Positions 37,301 to 48,800 of a DNA stretch of 64,000 nucleotides are shown piece after piece (position 1 is the first letter of the stretch; the number at the start of each line of letters is the position of its first letter). The DNA is from Beijerinckiaceae bacterium RH AL1 (GTDB lineage Bacteria > Pseudomonadota > Alphaproteobacteria > Rhizobiales > Beijerinckiaceae). The notes under the pieces were generated by a model that searched no databases, was not told the DNA's origin, and was given only the letters and a program-made list of their open reading frames with translations. Made by a program: the position numbers and the translations under genes. The stretch is taken from contig LR590083.2 in assembly GCA_901457705.2 (NCBI GenBank), forward strand, positions 2,666,597 to 2,730,596. The letters are read 5' to 3'.

Positions 37301-37805
37301 GGTCGAGGGCATCGAGGACGGCGGCAAGCTCGTCGTCTCCGGCCCCAACACGATGCTCGGCTACCTGAAGGACGACCAGCCGGGCGTCCTGCAGCCGCCG
37401 CCGGACGGCTGGCACGACACCGGCGACATCGTCTCGGTCGACGACAAGGGCTTCATCACGATCAAGGGCCGCGCCAAGCGCTTCGCCAAGATTGCCGGCG
37501 AGATGGTCTCGCTGGCGGCGATCGAGAACCTCGCCGCGCACCTCTGGCCCGACGAGATCTCGGCGGCCGCCGCAGTGCCCGACCAGCGCAAGGGCGAGCG
37601 GGTGATCCTGCTGACCCGCCACAAGGGCGCGACCCGCGCCGACTTCGCCACCTTCGCCAAGCTGCGCGGCGCCGCCGACGTCATGGTGCCGGCCGACGTC
37701 CGCGTCGTCGACGAGATTCCCCTGCTCGGCTCCGGCAAGCTCGACTTCGCCGCCGTGAAGCGGCTGGTCGAGGAGCAGGAGGAGGAGCGGGCCTCGGCGG
37801 CATAG
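34386..37805 (+). CDS. Lysophospholipid acyltransferase/acyl-[ACP] synthetase with MFS domain (Aas/LplT-like fusion)
   Basis: 1139 residues from ATG 34386 (MSRTLLKSRKFAPLFWCQFF), chosen for the GAGGTG six bases upstream; the frame extends 87 bases further, but a start there would fall inside the second operator. Three modules: an MFS/LplT-like lysophospholipid flippase (about 10-410, 12 helices); a PlsC acyltransferase with the HX4D box NHVSLLDAEI near 456 and FPEGRLTRTGSLMK near 525; and an AMP-forming acyl-ACP/acyl-CoA ligase with FTSGSEGKPKGVVLSHRN near 798, plus GYGITEMAPVLS and WHDTGDIVSVDDKGFITIKG. Together they would flip lyso-phosphatidylethanolamine inward and reacylate it with activated fatty acid. 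Likely repressed by the divergent TetR protein. Confidence 0.93.
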   Translation: MSRTLLKSRKFAPLFWCQFFSAFNDSYLKTAIVFLILYPTELAHSGPLIQLAGALFIAPSFFLSALGGELADRFDKAIIARRLKLAEFGAVAIACGGFFFHSMPVLFVALTLFGILSATFGPVKYGILPDHLSVHDLPAGNALVEGATFIAIIAGTFVAALAEKYGGSPATFAGLTLGFALLSWLFAAAIPRSGEGAPNLHIDRNVLRSTLHLIGDLRADKRLWHGGIFVSLFWLVGAIVFGLLPPIVKVTLGGGELVVSVYLALFAIGIAVGSGLASWLVDGRTLTLPTPIAGVLIGIFSLDLAWTLHGVPPHQGMLDVAEFFKDPRAWHVGADLALLAMGGGLFVVPSFAAVQAWAPADHRARIVAAVNVLSALLMVAGSLSVAGLQAMGWTMPMVFVALGLGALAVSVWIFCVLPTNPLRDFAALVFRVVYRLEVEGIDNVAKAGPNAIIALNHVSLLDAEIAFSILDNNPVFAIDHQFAQKWWMKPVVKFMHALPLDPTRPLATRQLINEVKAGSTLVIFPEGRLTRTGSLMKVYDGPGLIADKAGVPVVPVRIEGAEKSRFSYLTGAQVNRGLFPRIKVTVLEPQRVVVPDHLKGRGRRQAAGAALYDIMSDMVFRTTSTDRTIWQATVDAALEHGPKHVALEDPVAGPMTYKRALIGARVLGAKLMPLAPAGGKIGVMLPTSVGCVVTLLGLMSAGRIVAMVNFSAGAAAIKSAGKAAQFDTIVTSRAFVEKGKLDKLVADIGQVFKLVYLEDVRATVTTPEKLLGALKWKTPLVRPKGPFGGADEPAAVLFTSGSEGKPKGVVLSHRNMLSNAAQARSMIDFGREDIVFNALPMFHALGLTDGMIVPLVFGVKGYLYPSPLHYRIIPELIYGSNATILFGTDTFLAGYARAANPYDFRSLRYIVAGAEPIKDSTRQVYQEKFGVRILEGYGITEMAPVLSCNTPMFNKNGTVGRLWPGMKMRLEPVEGIEDGGKLVVSGPNTMLGYLKDDQPGVLQPPPDGWHDTGDIVSVDDKGFITIKGRAKRFAKIAGEMVSLAAIENLAAHLWPDEISAAAAVPDQRKGERVILLTRHKGATRADFATFAKLRGAADVMVPADVRVVDEIPLLGSGKLDFAAVKRLVEEQEEERASAA

Positions 37806-37928
37806 GGCCGCTGGCGGCGGCCGGAGTCGGCCTCGGCCCACTTATCCGCAACGAAATGCGGCCTCGCGGATTCAGAGGCTTCCGAATCAGGCAGACTCGT
37901 CGGCCTGAAACCTTTGGGAGCATGACCC

Positions 37929-38249
37929 GTGCGGATCGTCGGGATCGAAGCGAGCGAGCCGGAAGCCGGCACCATCCACACGATCGACGTGTGGTACTCG
38001 CAGCGCAGCGGCAGGTGGATCGTCGAGCGGCTCGACGCCGACGGCGACCGGATCGGCACGGCCCACGTCTGCGCCGACCGCGCCGAGGCCGAGGACTGCC
38101 TCGCCGACTGGATGCGCACGCACAGCGAGACGCACCTCGTGGCGCCGTTCGAGACGCTCAAGCACGCGCGCGCCAAGGTGAGAGGCGCGCGGCGTAGCCT
38201 AAGCCTTCTCCCGCTGGCGGGAGAAGGACTGAGCCCTACTCCAGCGTGA
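37929..38249 (+). CDS. Small hypothetical protein ending in a palindromic repeat
   Basis: 106 residues, GTG start at 37929 with GGGAG about ten bases upstream. The core MRIVGIEASEPEAGTIHTID, then VWYSQRSGRWIVERLDADGD, has a beta-strand pattern similar to small DUF2188-like proteins, but I do not recognise it firmly. A Cys and acidic helix follow (CADRAEAEDCLADWMRTH). The last 16 residues ([15 protein letters not shown] and flank) are encoded by a CTTCTCCCGC palindrome, which seems to have replaced the original stop. The end overlaps the convergent glgB stop by 14 bases. Confidence 0.55.
   Translation: MRIVGIEASEPEAGTIHTIDVWYSQRSGRWIVERLDADGDRIGTAHVCADRAEAEDCLADWMRTHSETHLVAPFETLKHARAKVRGARRSLSLLPLAGEGLSPTPA
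38202..38225. repeat. Single CTTCTCCCGC palindrome between convergent genes
   Basis: A perfect palindrome CCTTCTCCCGC-tg-GCGGGAGAAGG ten bases beyond the glgB stop. It lies inside the 3' end of the convergent small ORF and may serve as a bidirectional transcript end. Confidence 0.88.
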
Positions 38250-40469
38250 AGATCATCGTCGACAGCGGCGGCAGCGTCAGGACGACCGACTGCTCCTCGC
38301 CATGCGAGGGCACGGCTTCCGTCGCGACGCCGCCCATGTTGCCCATGTTCGTGCCCGAATAGATCTCGGCGTCGGTGTTGACGAGCTCCTTGTAGTGACC
38401 CGCGCGCGGGACGCCGATGCGGTAGTTCAGGCGCGGCACCGGCGTGAAGTTCGAGACCGCGACCGCGATGGCGCCATGCTCGCCGAAGCGGGCGAAGGCG
38501 AAGACCGAGTTCTCGATGTCGCCGCCGACCAGCCACTTGAAGCCCGAGGCATCGCAGTCGCGCTCGTGCAGCGCCGGCGTCGCGCGGTAGGCGTGGTTGA
38601 GGTCGCGCACCAGGCTCTGCACGCCCTTGTGCTCGGGATAGTCGAGCAGGTGCCAGTCGAGCGAGGAATCATGGTTCCACTCGCGCGACTGGGCAATCTC
38701 GCAGCCCATGAACAACAGCTTCTTGCCGGGATGGGCGAACATGAAGCCGAGGTAGGCGCGCAGGTTCGCGAAGCGCTGCCACTGGTCGCCCGGCATGCGG
38801 CCGAGCAGCGATCCCTTCCCGTGCACGACCTCGTCGTGGCTGATCGGCAGGATGAAGTTTTCGGAGAACGCGTAGAGCAGCCCGAACGTCATGTCGGAGT
38901 GATGGTGGCGGCGATGCACAGGGTCGTTCTGGATGTAGCGCAGCGTGTCGTGCATCCAGCCCATGTTCCACTTGAAGCCGAAGCCGAGGCCGCCGTTGAA
39001 GGTCGGCTGCGAGACGCCCGGCCACGCCGTCGATTCCTCGGCGACCGTCATCACGCCGGGGGCGGCCTGGTAGGCGACCTCGTTCATCTTGCGCAGGAAA
39101 GCGATCGCCTCGAGGTTCTCGTTGCCGCCGTACTGGTTTGGCACCCACTCATTTGCCTTGCGCGAATAGTCGAGGTAGAGCATCGACGCGACCGCATCCA
39201 CGCGCAGGCCGTCGAGGTGGTACTGGTCGAGCCAGAAGCGCGCGTTGGCGATGAGGTAGGCCTGCACCTCCTTGCGCCCGAAGTTGTAGATGTAGGTGCC
39301 CCAGTCCTGGTGGAAGCCCTGGCGCGGGTCGGCGTGCTCGTAGAGATGCGTGCCATCGAAGCTCGCGAGCCCGTGCGCGTCGTTGGGGAAATGCGCCGGC
39401 ACCCAATCGAGGATCAGCGCGATGCCGGCCTTGTGCGCGGCATCGACGAAGTACGCGAAGTCCTCGGGCGTGCCGAAGCGGCTCGTCGGCGCGAACAGCG
39501 ACACCGGCTGGTAGCCCCACGAGCCGTCGAACGGGAACTCGGTGATCGGCAACAGCTCGATATGCGTGAAGCCCATGTCCTTGACGTAGGGGATCAAACG
39601 ATCCGCAAGCTCGCGGTAGGTGAGCTTGCGGTTGCCCTCCTCCGGGATGCGCGCCCAGGAGCCTAGGTGCACCTCGTAGATCGAGATCGGCTTCTGGCGC
39701 TGGTCGCCGCGGGCGCGCTCCTCCAGCCAGCTCGAGTCGCTCCACTCGTACTTCGGCAGGCCGTGCGCCACCGAGGCCGTCGCCGGCGGATGCTCGGCGG
39801 CGAAGGCGACGGGATCGGCCTTCAGCGGCACATGCTGGCCACCCGGCCCTTTGATCTCGAACTTGTAGTGCGCGTCGAGCGCAAGATGCGGGATGAAGAT
39901 CTCCCATACGCCGACGTCGTAGTGGCAGCGCATGGGATGGCGGCGGCCGTCCCAATCGTTGAAGGCGCCGACGACGCTCACCGCCTGCGCGTTCGGCGCC
40001 CAGACCACGAAGCGCACGCCCGGGAGCTTGGCGTGCGTGATCGGATGCGCGCCGAAGATGTAGTAGAAGACGGTGTCGTTCGAGTGGACGATCGCCGCGA
40101 TGTCGTAGTCGGCGAGCGCCGAGCCGAGCGTGTAGGGATCATAGACCACATGGCCGAAATTGTCGGCGGTGATCCTGATGCGATAGCCCGGGCGCCCCTC
40201 CGACTTGACGCGCGCGACGCGGAACCCGGCGGGGTCGATCGTCTCGAACGTCGCGAGCACGGCTTCGTCGTGGAAGCCGATCGCCTCGATCTTGTCGCCC
40301 CACGGGATGAAGGCGCGGATGTCCCAGATACCCGGCGCCACCTCGTGCGGGCCGAGGATCGCGAAGGGGTCGCCGTGCTGGCCCGCGCAGATCGCCGCGA
40401 CGGCGCCGCGATCGACGCACTCGGCAGGCGAGCGGTCGAACGCCCCGTGTGGCAGTTCCGTGCTCGATG

Positions 40470-40473
<4 letters not shown>
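38236..40473 (-). CDS. glgB: 1,4-alpha-glucan branching enzyme
   Basis: Introduces alpha-1,6 branches into glucan. 745 residues. An N-terminal CBM48-type module (about 30-250, VRFVVWAPNAQAVSVVGAFN) precedes the GH13 barrel. The nucleophile Asp lies in DGLRVDAVASMLYLDYSR near 422, the acid Glu in TVAEESTAWPGV near 476 and the transition-state Asp in ISHDEVVHGKGSL near 544. It is the last gene of the seven-gene run; its ATG overlaps the treS-maltokinase stop by four bases (ATGA). It would branch the linear maltosyl chains made by GlgE. Confidence 0.97.
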
Positions 40474-43720
<3,247 letters not shown>

Positions 43721-43724
<4 letters not shown>

Positions 43725-45805
43725 TTGCCGCCTTTCCAACCCGCCGGCGGTGCCAGGCGCCACACGATGGCGGAGCGCTCGAAGGGATCGAGCGCGATCT
43801 GGTTGACCTTGCCGTAGAGGGTGAACTTGTAGCCGCCGAGAAGGTCCTCGACATCGACCGAGCCGGAATCGGGCAGCCCCCATTCCCACAGCGGGATCTC
43901 GTAAGCGCATTCCTGCCGGTTGAAGGGATCGAGATTGACCATCACGAAGATGCAGTTGGTCTTGTCGGGGGTGAATTTCGCGTACGCGATGATGTTGTCG
44001 TTGTAGGCGTTGAGCCGCACGGCGTTGCGGAAGTCGTGCAGCGCCGGGTTCTCGTGGCGGATCATGTTCAGCGCGCGGATGTGGTCCTTGATGTTGCCGG
44101 GGCGATCGTAGTCCCACACGCGGATCTGGTACTTCTCCGAGTCGAGATATTCCTCGCGGCCCGGCAGCGGGCGCGCTTCGCACAGCTCGAAGCCGCAGTA
44201 GACACCCCAGTTGCCGGAGAGCGTCGCGGCGAGCGTGGCGCGCACGATGTGCGCCGGTCGGCCGCCGGTCTGCAGGTAGACCGGGTTGATGTCCGGCGTG
44301 TTGACGAAGAAGTTCGGGCGGTAGTAGTCGCCCATCTTGCCGGCCAGCTCGGCCATGTATTGTTCGATCTCCCACTTCTCGTTGCGCCACGTGAAGTAGG
44401 TGTAGGATTGCTGGAAGCCGACCTTGGCGAGCTGGCGCATCATCGGCGGCCGCGTGAAGGCCTCGGCGAGGAAGATGACGTCGGGGTACTGACGGTTGAT
44501 CTCGGCGATCACCCACTTCCAGAACGGGATCGGCTTGGTGTGCGGGTTGTCGACGCGGATGATGCGCACGCCCTCGCGCACCCAGAACAGCATGTTGTCG
44601 CGCAGCTCGCGCCACAGCGACGGCAGCGAGGCGCCGTAGAACTGGACGTTGACGATGTCCTCGTACTTCTTCGGCGGGTTCTCGGCGTACTGGATCGTGC
44701 CGTCCGGCCGCCACTGGAACCACTCGGGATGCTCCTTGATCCACGGGTGATCCGGCGAGCACTGGATCGCGAAGTCGATCGCGATCTCGAGGCCATGGTC
44801 CTTCGCCGCCGCGACGAGCGCGCGAAAGTCCTCGATGGTGCCGAGCTCGGGATGGATCGCATCGTGGCCGCCGTCGGGCGAGCCGATGCCGTAGACCGAG
44901 CCGACGTCGCTCTCGGTCGGCGTCAGCGTGTTGTTCTTGCCCTTGCGATTCTTCTTGCCGATCGGCGAGATCGGCGGGAAGTAGAGCACGTCGAAGCCGA
45001 GGTCGCGCACATACGGCAGGTGATTGATGACATCACGGAACGTGCCGTGGCGGTCGACGGAATCGGTAATCGAGCGCGGGAACAGCTCGTACCAGGACGA
45101 GTAGATCGCCGCCTTGCGGTCGACGATGAGCTCAAGCGTGCGGTCGTAGCGCGACACCTGGTGGCGCGGGCCGCAGCGCTTCATCAGCTCCTGCGTGTCG
45201 GCCGAGGAGATGAGGTCGAGCTGCGCATCGGAGCCGTTCTCTGCCCGCTCGAGACGCGACAGCAGCATCTTGTGGGCGCGCTTGTCGAGCCCGCGCGGAT
45301 CGGCCTCGGCGATGAGCGCAACGGCCTCGCCGCCCTCGACCGCGAGCGGCTGTCCCGCCTTGCGCTTCTTCTCGATGCCGTCGAGCAGCGAGGCGAAGGG
45401 GTCGCGCCACGCCTCGATCGTGTAGAGGTGGCGCATGTTGCGATTAGGCGAGAAGGTCGCCGTCCAACGATCGTTGGCGATGAACGTCATCGGCACGCGC
45501 GACCATTCCTTCTGGTCCACCGCGCGCCAGAGCACGTCGCAACCGATCTTCTCGTGGCCGTCGGTGAAGATGTCGGCGCTGACGACGACGTCTGCGCCGA
45601 CCACCACCTTGATCGGGTGCCGGCCGCCGTCGAGCTCCGGCACGACCTCCTCGATGACGACGCGCCCCGCGCCGATGTCCTCGCGACCGTCGTTGCCGGC
45701 CGCCTTCCAGGATCTCGTTTCAACGTTCATGCCGTTTTTCGAGGCTCCCTTTTTCTCGGCGCCTACTGACGCCTTCTCCTTACCCTTGCCTGCCTTGACG
45801 CTCAT
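43721..45805 (-). CDS. glgE: Maltosyltransferase GlgE
   Basis: Alpha-1,4-glucan:maltose-1-phosphate maltosyltransferase (GH13_3), 694 residues from ATG 45805; the first 25 residues are Lys/Gly-rich and an internal ATG (MNVETRSWKAAG) is an alternative start. Beta-rich N-domain (GRVVIEEVVPELDGGRHPIK). Catalytic barrel motifs: YFPPISPIGKKNRKGKNN, the nucleophile Asp in VRIIRVDNPHTKPIPFW near 415 and Glu in VIFLAEAFTRPPMM near 445. NIKDHIRALNMIRHENPALH follows. It extends glucan with maltosyl units from maltose 1-phosphate. Overlaps its two neighbours by four bases each. Confidence 0.97.
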
Positions 45806-48800
45806 GCGGTCATCCTCATCACCGCGAAGGGGAGGCTCTCGAGAAGCGTGCCGGCCGGCACCGAGCCGCTCGATTCGATCGTCCGGCCCTCGAACACGTC
45901 GCGCCAGCGGCCTGCCGGCAAGTCGATCGTCGTGGCGCCCCAGAAGGCCTGGCCGACGGGCATGACGGACACGCCGCTGCCGCTGCCAGATAGACGCGGC
46001 ACGACGACGACGAGGCGTTCCGAGCCGAAGCGACGCACGAACGCGACGAGCTTCGACCACTTTCCACCCGTGACGGTCAAGGGTGCGTAGTCCGACCGCG
46101 CGTAGAAAAGCGCATTCTCGCGGCGATCCCGCAGGAGATCGGCGGCAAGGCGGAGCTTGATCGCTCCATCCTGCCAGGTTCGCAAAAGTGTCGCGAGCGG
46201 TGCGTCGTCGGCGAGGATCTCGGCGCGCTCGGCGTAGTCGACGGGCCTGCGGTTGTCGGGGTCGACGAGCGAGAAATCCCACAGCCCGGTGCCCTGGTAG
46301 AAGTCGGGGACGCCGGGCAGCGTGCACTTCAACACGGTGCGGGCGAGCGAGATGAGCATGCCGCGCCGCGACAGGTCGGCGAGGATCGGGCGCAGCCGCT
46401 GCACGAAGACCGAGTCGTCGGCGAACAAACGGTCGAGCAGCTCGATCGTCGCCGTCTCGTAGGCCTCGTTGGGCTCGATCCATTTCGACTTGCGCTTGGC
46501 CTCGCGCAGCGCCTTCGGCACGAAGGCGGCGAGGCGCTCGCGCAGCTCCTGCATCTTGGCCGGATCGTCGGCCTCGATCAGCTCGATCGGCCACGCGCCG
46601 ATCGCCGCCTGCAGAAACAGGTACTGGTCGTTGGTGTCGGGCTTGGCGACGCCGCGGGCCTCGGCGCGCCAGGCGGCGAGCGCCTGCGCCCACAGGTCCG
46701 GCGCCTCGGAGAGCGCGATGAGCCGCGCGCGGGCATCCTCGCCGCGCTTTGTGTCGTGCGTTGCCGTCGCGGTGAGCGCCAGCGGCCAGGTCTTCGCGCG
46801 CACGACGTTCTCGGCGTGGAAGTCGCCGACCGGGATGCCGAAGCGCGACGGCTCGCCACCGACCTCGTTCAACGCCAGGAAGCGGACGTAGCGATAGAAG
46901 AGCGTGTCCTCGAGGCTCTTCGCCATCACCGGGCCGGTGAGCTGCTGGAAGCGGCGGCGGAAGCGCTCGACGATCTGGATCGCCGCGCGGCCGGGCCGGC
47001 CAGTCGGGATCGTGCCGAGCAGCACGGAGCCGACGAAGTCGTGCACGCTGCGATCGGGCAGCACGGTGATCTGCTTGGCCTCCGCGATCACCTCGGTGAC
47101 GAGCTTGCGATCCTCGCTCGTGATGCCGCGCGCGGTGATGTAGGTGCGGTAGACCGGGAAGGCGCAGACGAGATCGCCCAGCGCGACGCGGATCGCGTTG
47201 ACGCTGTAGTCGCGCGTCAAACGATTGGCGTCGGCGATGCGCTTCATGTCGGAGACGAGGCTCTCGAGCTCGGACGAGAAGCTCTCGAGCAGCACCTGCC
47301 GCTTCGCCGCGAGCAAGGCGGCGTGGTAGCTCTGCCCGAAGCCGGTGGTCTCGTGGTAGATGCGCTCGAAGGTGCGCTGGTTCTCCGCATCGACGAAGAT
47401 GCCGTCGATGAGGTTCAGCATCTCGTAGCCGGTGGTGCCGGCGAGCGGCCACGGCCGCAACGCCTCGCCCGGCTCGAGAATCTTCTCCGCGACGACGTAG
47501 AAGTTCGGCCCGATCGCCCGCTGCAGCGCGGCGGCGTAGGCGCGGGGGTCGGCAAGCCCGTCGATGTGGTCGACGCGCAGGCCGTGGATCAGCCCGCGAC
47601 GCACGAGATCGAAGACGAGCGCGTGCGTGCGCTCGAACACCGCCTTCTCCTCGATGCGGACGCCGGCGAGGCCGTCGATGTCGAAGAAGCGGCGGTAGTT
47701 CACGTCGCTCGCCGCCACTCGCCAGTAGGAGAGCCGATAGGCCTGGCGCTCGAGCAGGCGGTGCAGGCTGCCGAAGCTCTCGGGCAAGCCCGGCGTGCCG
47801 TTGAAGACGGCGATCGCCTGCTCGATCGTCTGCGCGACGCTCGCGCGCTTCGCAAGCGCGGCGAGGCGGCGCTTGAGCCGCTCGCAGGTCTCGACGATGT
47901 CGTGGCGGCGGTGCGCCGGCTCCTGCGCCAGGGCCCGCAGGTCCTCGGCGACGCGCAGCAGCCCGTCGATCCCTTCGCCGGCCTCCGACGTGTCCACCGC
48001 CACGGCGCGATCGAGGATCTCGGGATAGGTGAGCGGGCAGATCGGGAACTTGTGCTCGTAGTGCCAGACGGAAAAGGCGCCCTTCTCCGCGTCGAAGGCG
48101 AGCTTCAGGTCGCCCTTCTCCAGGATCTCGCCGTACTGGCCGCCGAGGAACGGCGCGACGAGCTTGTCGTGGGCGCCCAAACGCTCCCAGTCGACGTCGT
48201 AGGTATCGGCGACGGGCGACATCTCGCCCCATTCGAGCAGCGACAGCCACCACTCGTTCTCCGAGCCGCCGACGCCCATGTGGTTCGGCACGATGTCGAG
48301 CAGGATCTTCATCCCGTGCTCGGCCACCGCGGCGGCGAAGCGCTCGAAGCCCTCCTGGCCGCCGAGCTCGGGGTTGATCTGCGTCGAGTCGACGGTGTCG
48401 TAGCCGTGCGTCGAGCCCGGGCGTGCTTTGAGGATCGGCGACGCGTAGATGTGGCTGACGCCGAGCTTCGAAAGATAGGTCAGGATCTCCGTCGCATGCG
48501 CGAAGGTAAAATCCTTGTGGAACTGCAGGCGGTAGGTGGCCGACGGCGGCGCCAGCGCGTGCGGCGGCGGCCCGCCGCCGAGCTCGCGGCCCTCCTCGAG
48601 GGTGATCGCCGAGGCGCGCGCCAGCGGGCCTTCGGGCGCCAGCAGGCCGTCGACGGTGCGCGCGAGCTTGCGCCGCCAGTTGGGATGCCCGACGTCGGGC
48701 CCCGGCAGGTTCGCCTGGTCCTTCTCCTCCAGCACGTCCTCGAGCTGGATCGCCGACAGCATCGAGTTGGTCTTGGAGACGAAGCGGAACGCCGCCTCGT

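Noticed and set aside
34278-37841. 1187-codon minus-strand frame
   Set aside because: Antisense to the acyltransferase/ligase fusion and made of charged low-complexity sequence.
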